From: Poseidonibacter antarcticus
GTDB taxonomy: Bacteria; Campylobacterota; Campylobacteria; Campylobacterales; Arcobacteraceae
Direction: 5' to 3'
Assembly (NCBI RefSeq): GCF_003667345.1
Contig: NZ_RCWF01000015.1
Span: 1-54,177 of the forward strand
DNA: 54,177 nucleotides
The position numbers were made by a program, and so were the translations under genes. This document shows, piece after piece, positions 26,939 to 38,600 of the stretch. How positions within the stretch are numbered: the first letter of the stretch is position 1; the number at the start of each line of letters is the position of its first letter. Under the pieces are notes generated by a model. It ran no database searches. It was not told the origin of the DNA and was given only the letters and a program-made list of their open reading frames with translations.

Positions 26939-26946
26939 GTTATAAT
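26939..26946 (+). promoter_or_regulatory. Extended -10 box for tcdA
   Basis: TGTTATAATAG in the 60-base gap between the divergent greA and tcdA genes gives TATAAT at 26941-26946, 28 bases before the tcdA start. Its near-palindromic centre also reads TATTAT on the minus strand, so greA may share overlapping promoter elements. Confidence 0.5.
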
Positions 26947-26974
26947 AGCGAAAATTTTTAAAAGAGTAGTTTAT

Positions 26975-27625
26975 ATGAAATATGATAGAACAAAAAAGCT
27001 ATTTGGTGATGAAACTTTTAATAAATTCCAAAATACAAAACTAATTTTATTAGGTGTAGGTGGAGTTGGAAGTTTTGCACTAGATGCACTTTATAATACA
27101 GGAATTACAGATATCACAATTGTAGATTTTGATACCTATGAAGATTCAAATATGAATAGACAATTAGGAAGTGTTGGGAATATTGGAAGAGTTAAAGTTG
27201 ATGTAATGAAAGAAAGATACCCAGAAGTAATTGCAATTAATGAAAAAATCACACCTGAATGGATTGATGACTTTGATTTTTCTTCTTATGATTATATTTT
27301 AGATGCAATTGATGATATAAAACCAAAAGTTCATTTGATTCAAAGACATTATAAAAAAATTATTACAACAAGTGGCGGAGCAAAAAGAATAGATCCTAGT
27401 AAGATTGAATATAAATCAATTTGGGATACTTATAATGATCCATTTATAAGAAAAATAAGAACTGAATTAAAGCAAAAAGGTTTTAAGAAAAAGTTTAAAG
27501 TAATTTTTTCATCTGAAAATCCAATGTGTATTGAAAAAGGAAGTTTTGAGGGAGTTACGGGTTCTTTTGGTTTAATGATGGCATCTGTAACTATACAAAA
27601 AATTGTAAATAAACTTAAAAAATAA
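26975..27625 (+). CDS. tcdA: tRNA threonylcarbamoyladenosine dehydratase (TcdA/CsdL-like E1 protein)
   Basis: TcdA cyclises t6A37 on tRNAs to ct6A, using ATP. The 216-residue protein starts with RTKKLFGDETFNKFQNTKL, has the ATP-binding GVGGVGSFALDAL, then DFDTYEDSNMNRQLGS, and TTSGGAKRIDPSKI, the diagnostic TcdA stretch where MoeB/ThiF proteins differ. E. coli TcdA is about 268 residues and membrane-attached by a C-terminal span; this one is shorter and lacks it. The paralogue HesA/MoeB is the main alternative. Confidence 0.85.
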   Translation: MKYDRTKKLFGDETFNKFQNTKLILLGVGGVGSFALDALYNTGITDITIVDFDTYEDSNMNRQLGSVGNIGRVKVDVMKERYPEVIAINEKITPEWIDDFDFSSYDYILDAIDDIKPKVHLIQRHYKKIITTSGGAKRIDPSKIEYKSIWDTYNDPFIRKIRTELKQKGFKKKFKVIFSSENPMCIEKGSFEGVTGSFGLMMASVTIQKIVNKLKK

Positions 27626-27653
27626 CTTAAAGTTAGTTAAAGAATAAAACATA

Positions 27654-27659
27654 TATAAT
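27654..27659 (+). promoter_or_regulatory. -10 box for cheV
   Basis: TATAATAAATG lies 29 bases before the cheV start in a 62-base gap after tcdA, with an A-rich upstream tract. AAAGGA precedes the ATG. The cheV promoter is therefore separate from that of tcdA. Confidence 0.45.
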
Positions 27660-27687
27660 AAATGTCATAGACTACAAAAGGATTAAT

Positions 27688-28593
27688 ATGAGCGGAATTA
27701 GTGGTAGTGTTGAACAAATGACACAAGCACATTTGAGAAATGTTCAGCAATTAGCAGTATTTTACACTGGTCACAATAATATTTACGCAATTAATATAGC
27801 AAAGGTAAAAGCTTTTATAATTACAGAAGAAGTAGCTATAAATGATACTCCTACAGACTCTGATATAATTGCAGGAATTGCAACTATTAGAGGAGAACCT
27901 GTTACATTAATAAATCTAGATGCTTGGTTAGGACATAAAGCATTAGATGTTCATGAATATAAATTAATCATCTTTTGTGAATTTAATCATAAAAAAATTG
28001 GTTTCTTAATAAAAGATATGTTAGATATTGTTGAAAAAACGACTGATGAATTAAGACATACAGAAGAGACTAATTCAAAAATAACATATACAACTTATAT
28101 TAAAGCTCATGACAAAGACGAACTTTGTACAGTATTTAATGCAGAACAATTATTAAGAGATATTGGTTGGACTGATGATGGAGAAAAAGATGTACAAAAA
28201 TATGTAGAAAGTACTCTTGATTCAAGTAAAATTATATTAGCAGCAGAAGATTCAGGAGTTGCTAGAGAAGTTCTGAATAGTTTTTTTAAAAAAACAGGTG
28301 TTAGATTTGAAATATATACAAATGGAACACTTCTTTTAAAAAGATTAGAAGAAATTAATCCAGATTCCATAGGAATGATACTTACTGATATTGAAATGCC
28401 TGGAACTGATGGGTATCAAGTTGCATCATTTATTAAAACAAATTCAAAATATGCAAATATCCCAGTTATTGTAAACTCATCAATGACAACAGATGCAGTT
28501 AAGGGAAAAATGAATCAAATTGGTGTTGATGGATTTGTAGGGAAAACAGATATTCCTGCATTGTTTAAATTAACAAAAAAATTCTTAGCATAA
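27688..28593 (+). CDS. cheV: Chemotaxis coupling protein CheV (CheW-like plus receiver domain)
   Basis: CheV couples chemoreceptors to the CheA kinase and adapts the signal through phosphorylation of its receiver. The 301-residue protein has a CheW-like domain (about 20-165) and a receiver (about 181-301). The receiver has Glu187-Asp188, the phospho-acceptor Asp234 in LTDIEMPG, a Ser at NSSM and Lys in VGKTD, so it looks active. Campylobacterota usually have one to several CheV proteins. No other chemotaxis genes are adjacent, which is usual for the group. Confidence 0.93.
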   Translation: MSGISGSVEQMTQAHLRNVQQLAVFYTGHNNIYAINIAKVKAFIITEEVAINDTPTDSDIIAGIATIRGEPVTLINLDAWLGHKALDVHEYKLIIFCEFNHKKIGFLIKDMLDIVEKTTDELRHTEETNSKITYTTYIKAHDKDELCTVFNAEQLLRDIGWTDDGEKDVQKYVESTLDSSKIILAAEDSGVAREVLNSFFKKTGVRFEIYTNGTLLLKRLEEINPDSIGMILTDIEMPGTDGYQVASFIKTNSKYANIPVIVNSSMTTDAVKGKMNQIGVDGFVGKTDIPALFKLTKKFLA

Positions 28594-28630
28594 AAAACTA
28601 AACTAGAAGAAATTCTTCTAGTTTAGTTTT
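28594..28630. terminator. Bidirectional terminator, perfect 18-bp inverted repeat
   Basis: AAAACTAAACTAGAAGAA at 28594-28611 is mirrored exactly at 28613-28630 around one base. It starts directly after the cheV stop (28591-28593) and covers the argH stop (28623-28625). The arms end in A and T runs, so it can act both ways. Confidence 0.8.
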
Positions 28631-30014
28631 GATCTAACCAAGTTTTGAACTCTTCTATTTGAACTTTTGTTTGTTCTGTTGATGTTCCACCTTTTGATGT
28701 TCTTGCATTCATTGAATTTCTTAAATCTAAATACATAACAATTTCTTCATCAATATCTTTAATTTCATCATTTGATTGTCTAATTTCTTCAACACTAAGT
28801 TCTGAAATATCTTTATTTAAACTATTTGCTTTTTCTACTACATCTTTTGTAATATAATAAGCAGTTCTAAAAGGCATATTTTGTTTTTGAACTAAAAAAT
28901 CTGCTAAATCAGTAGCACTTAAGTGTCCAATTTTACAAGCAAATTCCATTTTATCTACATTTACAATCATTGTTTTAATTACTTCATTTAAAATCTTTAA
29001 TGAAATTTCAATAGTTTTTACTGAATCAAAAACACCCTCTTTATCTTCTTGTGTATCTTTATTATATGCTAGTGGTAAACCTTTCATAACAGTGAATAAT
29101 GAAATCAAGTTTCCATAAACTCGACCTGTTTTACCTCGAAGTAATTCAGGAACATCAGGGTTTTTCTTTTGTGGCATAATTGATGAAGTTGTAGCATACT
29201 CATCACTCATTCTAACAAATTGAAATTCGTAAGAAGACCAAGTTACAAGCTCTTCTGAAATTCTAGATATATGCATCATTGAAGTTGAGATATTAAATAA
29301 AATTTCTAAAGCAAAATCTCTATCAGATACACTATCCATAGCATGAGATGTAGGTGCACTAAACCCTAATTTATCTGATGTACTTTGTCTATTAATATTA
29401 TGTGGAGTTCCAGCAAGTGCAGCACTTCCTAGAGGTGAATAATTATTTCTTTCATAAGAGCTTTCAAATCGCTCAAAATCTCTTTTAAACATATTTGCAT
29501 AAGCTAGTAAGTGATAACCAAAATTAAGAGGTTGTGCGTGTTGTAAATGAGTCATTCCTGGGATTAAAGTATCAGTATGTTTTGAAGCAACATTTACAAA
29601 TGTTTCAACTATTTGTTTTAATTGTTCTTTTATAGAAAGTGATTTTTCTTGAACATAAAGTCTAAAATCTAGTGCTACTTGGTCATTTCTACTTCTTGCT
29701 GTATGAAGTCTTTTTCCAGGTTCTCCTACTATTTCAGTTAGTCTATTTTCAACTGCCATATGAATATCTTCATATGCTAGTGAAAATTCAAATTTTCCAG
29801 ATTCTATTTCTTCTTTTACTTGTAATAAACCTGATTCTATAAGTTCTTGTTCTTCTTTTGTTAAGATACCTTGTTCGCATAACATTTGAGAGTGAGCTAT
29901 TGAACCTTTTATATCTTGTGAATAAAGTTCTTTATCGAACATAATTGAAGCATTAAACTCATCTAAAATTTGTGCATTTGTATTTTTTAATATTTGATTA
30001 TTTTGGTTTGACAT
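28623..30014 (-). CDS. argH: Argininosuccinate lyase
   Basis: ArgH splits argininosuccinate to arginine and fumarate, the last step of arginine synthesis. The 463-residue protein carries the fumarase/aspartase-superfamily signature [11 protein letters not shown], the [14 protein letters not shown] segment and [14 protein letters not shown] with the catalytic His. It is a lone gene with its own promoter and a shared terminator. argC lies about 2.2 kb away on the same strand, but cheV and tcdA stand between. Confidence 0.96.
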   Translation of the reverse strand: MSNQNNQILKNTNAQILDEFNASIMFDKELYSQDIKGSIAHSQMLCEQGILTKEEQELIESGLLQVKEEIESGKFEFSLAYEDIHMAVENRLTEIVGEPGKRLHTARSRNDQVALDFRLYVQEKSLSIKEQLKQIVETFVNVASKHTDTLIPGMTHLQHAQPLNFGYHLLAYANMFKRDFERFESSYERNNYSPLGSAALAGTPHNINRQSTSDKLGFSAPTSHAMDSVSDRDFALEILFNISTSMMHISRISEELVTWSSYEFQFVRMSDEYATTSSIMPQKKNPDVPELLRGKTGRVYGNLISLFTVMKGLPLAYNKDTQEDKEGVFDSVKTIEISLKILNEVIKTMIVNVDKMEFACKIGHLSATDLADFLVQKQNMPFRTAYYITKDVVEKANSLNKDISELSVEEIRQSNDEIKDIDEEIVMYLDLRNSMNARTSKGGTSTEQTKVQIEEFKTWLDQN

Positions 30015-30052
30015 TATATATATTCCTATCTATGAAAAGCGTGATTTTGCGT

Positions 30053-30058
30053 ATTATA
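30053..30058 (-). promoter_or_regulatory. -10 element for argH
   Basis: On the minus strand GATATAATACGC gives TATAAT 39 bases before the argH ATG. It lies just beyond the terminator of the lapD gene, so argH is not part of the Lap block. The gap 30015-30129 holds these two elements only. Confidence 0.6.
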
Positions 30059-30080
30059 TCATAAGTGATATTATTTAAAA

Positions 30081-30114
30081 GTCAATGGCTTTATAATAAG
30101 TAAAAGCCAAAGAC
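30081..30114 (-). terminator. Terminator of the Lap block after lapD
   Basis: On the minus strand GTCTTTGGCTTTTA and its imperfect partner TAAAGCCATTGAC (two mismatches) form a stem closed by a short loop, followed by TTTTAAAT. It begins 16 bases after the lapD stop and so should end the long adhesin transcript before argH. Confidence 0.6.
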
Positions 30115-30129
30115 CTATGCATATTAATT

Positions 30130-32019
30130 TTATTTTTTTATTTTTTCCATAACTGGTCCACAAACTGCATTGATCCCAATATTTGATAATATTTTAATAT
30201 CTGATTCTTTATTCACAGAAGTTGCTATTAATTTTATATCTAAAGACTGTGTTAAAATTTTTAACATATTTAAACTTTGTGTTGATTCTAATAAGAAATA
30301 TTTTGAAGCTTTAACATATAAAGGTTTTAACTCTTTTAAATAAGAGTAATCATTGCTATTTGCAATAAAATTGAATATAGCAAATCTGAAATTAAACTCT
30401 TCAAACAAATTAATGTACATAATTGTGTTATTAAGATTTTGATTAAATGATTCTTCTTCTATTTCAAATATGATATTTTGATTATTTATGTTTTGATACT
30501 TTTCAAATAAGACTTTTAATTTTGAATAATTATTAAAATCTATTATAAATACTATGGGTAATTGGATTGTGATTTTACTATTTGTTTCATTATTTTTTAA
30601 TATTTTTTCTATAATATGTAAATAAACTTCACTTAATCGACCTTGTGCCAAAATAGCAGGAATCAAGCCTTTATATGAAAAATTATTATCCTCATAATTT
30701 AATTCAAAACTTATAGTTTTATGTAAGATATCTTTTAAATTTATATCTATTACATCACGATAAAGGAGTTTGAAATAATTTTTTTCTAATGATATATTAA
30801 TTATTTTTATCCATTCTTCTTTTGTTAAACACTTATCAATATCTTCTATAAAGAAATAATCTTTATCAGGAAATGTTTTTGCTTGAGAAATAACATAATC
30901 CATTTTAGTTAAAAGTGTTTTTACACTTTGTTCTTCTTCATATTTGAATAAACCAACAAATATATCATCAAATGATATTTCTAAATTATCATTTATATTT
31001 TTTATAAAATTTGATATAGATTTTTTCATTTTTGATTCATCTATGTTAGGAATTACTAAAACAAATTCTGAACCATTCATTCTTGCAATTAAATTTGAGC
31101 CACCACCAAACTCTTCTTTCATTAAATTTGATAAATTTACTAAAATAGTATTTGTTTTTTCATAACCAAATTTTTTGTTTAATTCATCTATTTTTAAAGA
31201 AACTATACTAATAAAACCTTGATTATTTGAATTGTCTTTATCTAAAAACTCATTTGCTTTTAATATAAAATATTTTCTATTATGTAACTTACTTACTTCA
31301 TCAAAATATAATAGTTTTTTATTTAATTTTAAAACATTATTTGTATTTTCAAACATTTTTTCAATTTTACTTATCATACTATTTATACTTAATGTTACAG
31401 ATTTAAATTCAGAAGTAAAAGGTAAATCTTTTTCTATAATAAACTCATTTCTCATAACAGCTAGAGCTTGCTTTTTAATAGTTTTTAGAGGTTTTAGAAT
31501 ATAAGCAAATAAGAAGAACAGTATTACTGTCAAAATTGCAAAACTTATTAATAATGAAAAAATAAGATTTTTAAAAATTGAATATGTTTGATGATAAAAT
31601 ATTGTTCTATCATTAAAAATTTCAATTGTTCCTAAAACATTCCAACCATTTGAAATAGTTGATTTTGCAGATATTTCGCCAATATCTATAAGATTTATAA
31701 ACCACAAAGGAATATCATTTTTTTCTTCTGATATATCTTTTGATACTTCATAAATACTTACTTCTTCATTATCTTTAAAAATGATTTTTTCATAATTACC
31801 ATTATCAAAACTAGCATTTATAACAGTTTTTATTGAAGATATATCAGAACCTGCATTTGTAATTGATAAGCTTACACTTGTTGCACTATTTTGTACATTT
31901 TCATATAAAGATTTTTCACTAGAGTCTTTTATAATTTTGAATGAAACTACAGTAATTAATATAAATAATATTGTAAAAATAAATAATATTACAATTGAAA
32001 CTTGTTTAAATAAACTCAT
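30130..32019 (-). CDS. lapD: LapD-like inner-membrane c-di-GMP receptor (degenerate GGDEF-EAL)
   Basis: LapD senses cytoplasmic c-di-GMP and, when bound, sequesters the LapG protease at its periplasmic domain. From ATG 32019 it has 629 residues: membrane span (about 5-28), periplasmic domain, second span (about 152-175), HAMP-like linker, GGDEF (about 235-350) and EAL (about 380-625). The GGDEF loop is NGSEF and the EAL motif is replaced by SFELN, so it probably has no cyclase or phosphodiesterase activity and acts as a receptor. The periplasmic PLWF (Trp106) matches the Trp loop with which Pseudomonas LapD holds LapG. ATG 32019 has AAAAGGA upstream and the LapD-like start SLFKQ; an earlier ATG at 32058 lies deep inside lapG. 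It overlaps the lapG stop as ATGA. Confidence 0.85.
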   Translation of the reverse strand: MSLFKQVSIVILFIFTILFILITVVSFKIIKDSSEKSLYENVQNSATSVSLSITNAGSDISSIKTVINASFDNGNYEKIIFKDNEEVSIYEVSKDISEEKNDIPLWFINLIDIGEISAKSTISNGWNVLGTIEIFNDRTIFYHQTYSIFKNLIFSLLISFAILTVILFFLFAYILKPLKTIKKQALAVMRNEFIIEKDLPFTSEFKSVTLSINSMISKIEKMFENTNNVLKLNKKLLYFDEVSKLHNRKYFILKANEFLDKDNSNNQGFISIVSLKIDELNKKFGYEKTNTILVNLSNLMKEEFGGGSNLIARMNGSEFVLVIPNIDESKMKKSISNFIKNINDNLEISFDDIFVGLFKYEEEQSVKTLLTKMDYVISQAKTFPDKDYFFIEDIDKCLTKEEWIKIINISLEKNYFKLLYRDVIDINLKDILHKTISFELNYEDNNFSYKGLIPAILAQGRLSEVYLHIIEKILKNNETNSKITIQLPIVFIIDFNNYSKLKVLFEKYQNINNQNIIFEIEEESFNQNLNNTIMYINLFEEFNFRFAIFNFIANSNDYSYLKELKPLYVKASKYFLLESTQSLNMLKILTQSLDIKLIATSVNKESDIKILSNIGINAVCGPVMEKIKK

Positions 32020-32618
32020 ATTTTGTTCCTTTTGATTTTTCTTAATAACACATCCCATTTTTTATGTGCTGATGTTCTTTTTCCATTTCTTAAGATATTT
32101 GGATTGAAGTTATAAACTGGTGTTAAATCAGTTCTTTTTGATGCAGGGAATATTATACGTCTAATGCTATCTAGGATTAATGGTTCTGAATTTGGAGTTT
32201 CAAAATAAGACAAGACCATATGAGCATCTTTTAATCCAGCAACTCGTACATAAGTTAAAAACATTTTTGAAGTAGGAATACCAAGATTCTTTAATGCAAA
32301 ATATTTAGCAATTACATAATCTTCACAATCCCCTTTATCTCGAGCTAAAAATTCAGAAGGAGAAGCCCAATAATCACTAATACCATAGACTTCTTTATCA
32401 CTTTTATATTTTACAAAATTAAAAAACTCATTAACTCTTTCAAGTTTTTTCTTTGTACTACTTTTTTGTAATCTTTTTAATAACCTATTTAGTGCCACAA
32501 ATCTATTTTTTGCAAATCTATTATATTTCTTTTCCACTTTTTTTATAAGAGAAGAACTTGCAAAATCAGCTGAGTAGCTAGTAAAAATTAGTAATAAAAT
32601 GATTATAAATATTTTCAT
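32016..32618 (-). CDS. lapG: LapG-like periplasmic cysteine protease (bacterial transglutaminase-like)
   Basis: LapG cuts the N-terminus of the surface adhesin, freeing it from the cell when c-di-GMP falls. The 200-residue protein has a signal peptide (about 1-16) and the DUF920/transglutaminase-like triad Cys98 (GDCEDY), His133 (DAHMVL) and Asp150 (LILDSI). Asp97 and Glu99, next to the Cys, correspond to the calcium-binding pair known from Pseudomonas LapG. The mature length fits. It lies 63 bases after the adhesin gene and overlaps lapD by four bases, so protease and receptor are translationally coupled. Confidence 0.88.
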   Translation of the reverse strand: MKIFIIILLLIFTSYSADFASSSLIKKVEKKYNRFAKNRFVALNRLLKRLQKSSTKKKLERVNEFFNFVKYKSDKEVYGISDYWASPSEFLARDKGDCEDYVIAKYFALKNLGIPTSKMFLTYVRVAGLKDAHMVLSYFETPNSEPLILDSIRRIIFPASKRTDLTPVYNFNPNILRNGKRTSAHKKWDVLLRKIKRNKI

Positions 32619-32681
32619 AAGTAAATTGTATCAAAATAGGCAAAGAGACAAATAAATTTCATCTCCTTGCACTTTTTTTAA

Positions 32682-35600
32682 CTAATTAGTTATACCATCT
32701 GTGATTATTTGTTCAACTTTTACTTGAACACTTGCATTATCAGTATTTGTATATACATCAAATGTTGTTTCATCTTCAGTAACTGTTGATGTTGTAGACC
32801 ATTTATTATTATCTGCTCCATCTTCAAATAAAACAGAATCCGTACTATTACCTGTAATTTTAAGGTCATTATTTTCATCTGTCATATTAATAACATCTTG
32901 TAATGATAAACTAATATTATGCGTACCATTTGTTAAATCAAGTTCTTCAATATTGTCAAGTTTTGAGAAATCAAAACTAGCACTTGCTTCTAATTGTATG
33001 ATATCATATCCAGTTCCACCATTTATAGTATCTAAACCATCTGTAATAATAGTATCATTTCCTGCATCTGCATTAATTATATCATTTTCTGAACCACCAT
33101 CAATAATATCATCACCTTCACCACCACTTATAGTATCAGTACCAATTCCACCATCAATAGTATCGTTTCCTGCTTCACCATTTATGATATCATCTCCACT
33201 TTCTCCATAAATAGTGTCATCACCTTCACCCGCATTTATCGTATCATTTCCTGCACCTGCATTAATTGTATCAGCATTATCACTTCCTATAATATTATCA
33301 TCACCAGTTGTTCCATCTATAGTGCCTGTATCAACTGTTACATTTAAGGCTACATCATTAACTGTTACTTCATCAGATTTTTCATCTGAATTTTTTTCTA
33401 GTTGTGAATATGCACTAATATCAATATTTTCAACACTTCCATCTGTAGTAGTTGAGATTAATTTTATATCTCCATTTGCAAGTGCTGTTAAAGCATCTTC
33501 ATAAGTACTATCACTTGCATTTCCAATATTAATTATCCAATCACCATCAGTATTTTGTGTAGCTGAAACTCCTGCGATACTTGAAACATCAAGATCAAAA
33601 GAATCACCTAAGCCACTTACTTTTAGATATAAAGATTCACTACCATCTTTGTCTAATAAATCTAAACTTGTTACATAAAGAGCAATAGTATATGAACTAC
33701 TTATTATATTGTTTTTACTAGTATCAATTTGATTATCAATGCTACTTGTAAAACTAGTAACACCACTTGCTTTTGATTCAAGTATTATATCAAATGTATT
33801 TGTTGTTTGAACGGCACTTGTACTAGAACCGTCAACTGTCCAAGCAGTTGTTGTTATGGTACCACCTTTATATCCTGTTGGAGTTAAGACAGATAGGTCA
33901 TTGACTTTTTCATAATCTATACCTGAAATAGTGTATATCCCTGTAGTGTCATCATAGCTACTAGCTATTGGTGTAGTCCCTCCATCTAAACTAAACGAAC
34001 TATCTTCTGGAAGTCCATCAAATGTCACAGAAATAGTTTCACTACCATCTGTATCTTGAACATTAATATTAAGATTAATTTGAGTCCATGCTGACTCACT
34101 ATTTACATACTCATCACCAATTGCATCTGTTGGACTAAAAGAGATTAAATCATCTGCAACTGCATTAAATGTAATATTGAAAGAATCAGAAGTTTGTGCA
34201 GTTTCATTTCCTGGTTCACCACTTGTTACACTTAATGTAACACCAGTAATTTCACCACTAAAGTCTTCTACTCCTATTTTTTTTACTCCAATTTTCTCAA
34301 GTTCGGCAACACTTGAAACATTAAAGTTGTATTCATAAATATATTCGCCGTTTTCTTGACCTATTATAGTTCCAGTTACTGCTATTCCATTATTAGTAAC
34401 TTCATATCCAAAAGGAATACCTGTAAGTTTCGCACTAATTATATCCTCTGTTATATCAATTAAATGTCCTTCTCCAAAATCTAATAACACTATCTCATCT
34501 TCATTTCCAGACATTATTGGTGTAAATGGAGTAATACCATCATTTACTGGAGTAATTGTTATAGTTTTACTTGCTATTGGAGATTCAACTTCAGAAGTTT
34601 CATAAATGTCTCCATTTTGATCTGTTGCACCATTCACATCCTCTTGTGTTGTCACTTTAGAGTCTATTACTAAAGTTCCATAATGATTTTCTGGAGGTGT
34701 GTAAACAAATGATATATTAGTATCTAAATCAGTAATACCTGTAATTGCATAATATCCATCCCCGTCAGGAGTAAGAGTATTAATATTTGTACCATTGTAA
34801 GTTATAGTTCCAATTACAGTATCTGTACTGTCATCAGTATAGTCTTCTGCAAACTTAACATAAACTGTTCCACCCTTTATAATTGTTCTACTATTTCCAT
34901 CTGCGTCATTACTTAAATCTAATGTAATAGTTTGAGAAGTTGGACTTGAACTTTCTGCAACATCACTTCCTGATATAGCAATAGTAGTTTCATCACTTAC
35001 TGGTGCTAATTCAGCATCCAAAGTAGTTCCATCAACTAGATAACTATTTTGATTCGTTTCACTAGTATATGTTATTACCTTAATGTCTAAGTCAACTTTA
35101 TCTATTTCTAAAGTATTTTCATTTTCATTTGGACTCACTATTATATTTCCAAGAGATGTATTTATATTAGATACATTACCTTCTCCATATAACACATAAT
35201 AAGTAGTTCCATCTACATTTTTAGTTTCTGTTGTTCCTGATACACTATATCCACTTGGTAAATTAGAAACTAGAATTGCATAGTTGCTACTATCTGCCGT
35301 AGTTGTTCCGTCAGTTGCAGTTACTAATTGTGCTAAATTAAAGTCTACATCTTCAGTAAGTTGAACATCAGCGATTGGTGTTAATACCATATCCATTTGA
35401 ACATCAGTAACATTATCATTTGTTCCATCAGTTCCATCAAAGTTATCATCAATTACTAAAGTAAATGACTTCACATTAGTTAGTTCCTCATCTTGCGAAT
35501 CTTGGTGTGATACACCTATAGATATTGTTTCAGTAGTTGTTTCGCCATTAAAATTAACTGCTTCTCCATTAATGTTAAATTCAATAGTATTTGATGTGCC

Positions 35601-38600
35601 ATCTGAATCAAGAGTATTATCTGTTATAGGAAGACTCCATTTACCAGAGTTTATGATAGTCCCTGTATCAGAAAGTATATCTCCTAAATAAGTCCCACCA
35701 ACAACACTAACACCTTCAGGAACTCCTGAAACTGTAATAGTTGTAATTTGCTCACTGCCATCTTTATCAGAAACTGAGTCAAGTTCAAATGGTACATTTA
35801 TAATGACATTTGTTTTCGCGGCAGTTACAGCATAACCAACTGTATCATCTCCACTTACTAAAGCTTTACTTGTATCAGCTGAGTTTATATTACTTATAGA
35901 TGATATTGCAGCATCAGTAATAGGAGTTACGCCAACTGTATATGTTTTTGTAATATAATCACTTGGATCACTAAAAGTTTCATTATAGATATCACTGCCA
36001 CTTGTAGTTGTGCTGTAATCAGTATAAGTTACACCACCATCTGCTACAGTATCTGAAACACTATATCTAATATCAAAGTTATAAGCTCCTGATTTATCAG
36101 CCCATGAACTATCAAGTTGTGCTGTAACAGTTTCTACGATATCATTGGTTACAGTTAATTCTACCCATTGAGCACTTCCAACTGAAGTTTGAGTTAATGT
36201 AGCATTATTTGTTATAAGAGATACACCAGCATCAATTGATTCTGTGTTTATCCAAATACTTTCAAGTTTCTCACCACTATCTGCTCGAGTAAAACTAAAG
36301 TCAAGTACATTATCTCCCGAATCTTCCTCTTGTGAATCATGAATATTTACTGTACTTTCAGCTTCTGGAGTAACTAGTATTTTTAAAGGAATAATTTCAA
36401 TTAATGATTTGTCTCCATCATCTTCAATAGTTTGAAGCTTTAAATTAAGTTCTACTTCTCCACTATAGTCTGAAGGAATTGTTAATTTAATACTATTAAA
36501 ATTGCTCGCTTCTACAACCCAATTATCACCTATTTTAACAACATCTGTTCCCGTAATACCAAAACCTGCAGGTAAATCAGAAATAGTTACAAAAAGAGTT
36601 TCTGAATCATCTCCTACTGTTGATATATCAACAGATGAGAAGTTTGGAGTATCTGATGGAAATAATGTATATAAAGAAATAGAACTTGTATCTTCTGTCA
36701 CTACTGCATTATATGTATCATCTGTAACACTATCTACAGGATTATCATAAGTTGGAGTATCTGCTACACCTGTAACTTTTACTAAAATATCTAATTTTGG
36801 TGCTGTACTTAAATCTGCTGGATTAACATCACTTCCATCAACTGCTTGTGCTTGTACTTTTAAAGTTATATTTTCATTAGAATCCTCTTCAGGAACATAA
36901 GTAAATAATTTTGATTTATCAAAATTTTTAATCTCTAATTCCCATTTTCCATCAGAACTATTTGAATCTGTTGCTACTATTTCAAAGTTCTCATCTGAGA
37001 ATTGACCTGTAGTTGAATCTGAAGTTCCAACTGTAATTGTACCACTAGAAAGTGTAACTAATTGCCCATTATAATAAATCTGTGCACCATCTGGAATATC
37101 ACTAAGTTTTAAAGTATATGATTCTGAACCATCTTTATCTGATGAACTTACACCTACATTTAGATCTATTCCTGCATCTTCATTTCCAAATGATTGTTTT
37201 ATAGCAACTGTTACATCATCTGCAATAGGATTAACTGTAATAGTTAAAGTATCTCCTTGACTAATAGCTGTGCTTGGAGATTCTTTATTACTAGCATCAT
37301 CATCATAATCTATAGATTTGATTTGTGTAGTAAGAATCATTGTTCCACTATATTCAGCAGGTGCTTTTACTTGTAAAGTATCTAAAGCAGTACTTGGAAT
37401 TTCAACTGCTGTTCCTGCATATATAAATTCTGTAGTTTCCCCACCATAAGTAAAGATTGTTCCAATTAAATCAGCACCATTTTCATCTTTTGCAGTAAAT
37501 AGTACAGTTGTTGTTTCAGATGCACTATCTTCATTTATTAAAGTAAGACCTGTAAATGTACCTTCTGTTATATTTAAATTGAAAAATTCATCTTCATTTG
37601 CTTTTGTTGCATAGTTGTGAGTTCCTTGAGTGATAATGTCATTTCCATCTGTCCCAGAAATAGTTCCTGCTGTATTTGTCTCAGTGCTTTCAGCAATAGG
37701 ACTTACTACTAAATCAAATGTTTTCACTAAATCCGTCGCTGTATTAGTAATAGGAATACCATCAATTACATTCACATCCTGTACTGTTGCAGTTACTGTA
37801 ATACTCATATCTAAACTACTATGAGCAGGTGGAGTAATTGTTGCTGCTTGGATTGTTGCTATATCCAAAATTGAGCTTCCATCACCAATAGTAAATGTAC
37901 CAGAACTATCAATAGTAGTAGTTACTCCACCATAAACAACTACACTTCCCTCATCTAGTCCTGTTATAACAACTTTCATGACACTTTCAGTTCCAGCTAT
38001 ATCTTTATCTGTCAAATCAAAATCACTTAAAAATGCTACTGCTGTATCTTCATCTGTAGTCTTCGCCACCATATCAGCAATATCATCTGCAATAGGGTTT
38101 ACATGTAAAGATAAAGTTACGCTATCTTTTGAATCATAAATAGTTTTATTTGCTAGCGTTGTAGTATCAACACTTGATTCATCGTTATGAGTAGAATCCG
38201 TATCTGTGTCATGTGCAACTAAAGTAATCGTAATATCTGACATATCACCACTAAAGTTTTTTGGTGGAGTTAATGATAATGCTGGAATTGTTCCATCACT
38301 ATTTAAATCTATAGTATAAGTTCCAGTTGTTATTGTATTTCCATTGATAATAGTACCAGATGGTAAATCACTCAACACAATACTTCTATTTTCACTTCCA
38401 TCCATATCAGCAAATGTAACTGTAAGAAGTGATTGTAAATCTAAAGGTCTATCTTCATCTATTGTTGTTTCATATGAAGTGTCAGAATTGTTAATTTTGA
38501 TATCAACTGGGTCAGTTACTGCTAAAACATCTACATCTACAGTAATTGTTGATTCTGCACCTGCAACTGGATTACCAGATATTTCAAATATATTACCACT

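Noticed and set aside
32020-32058. lapD starting at the upstream ATG 32058.
   Set aside because: It would add 13 polar residues before the membrane span and reach deeper into lapG; ATG 32019 has AAAAGGA and the LapD-like start.
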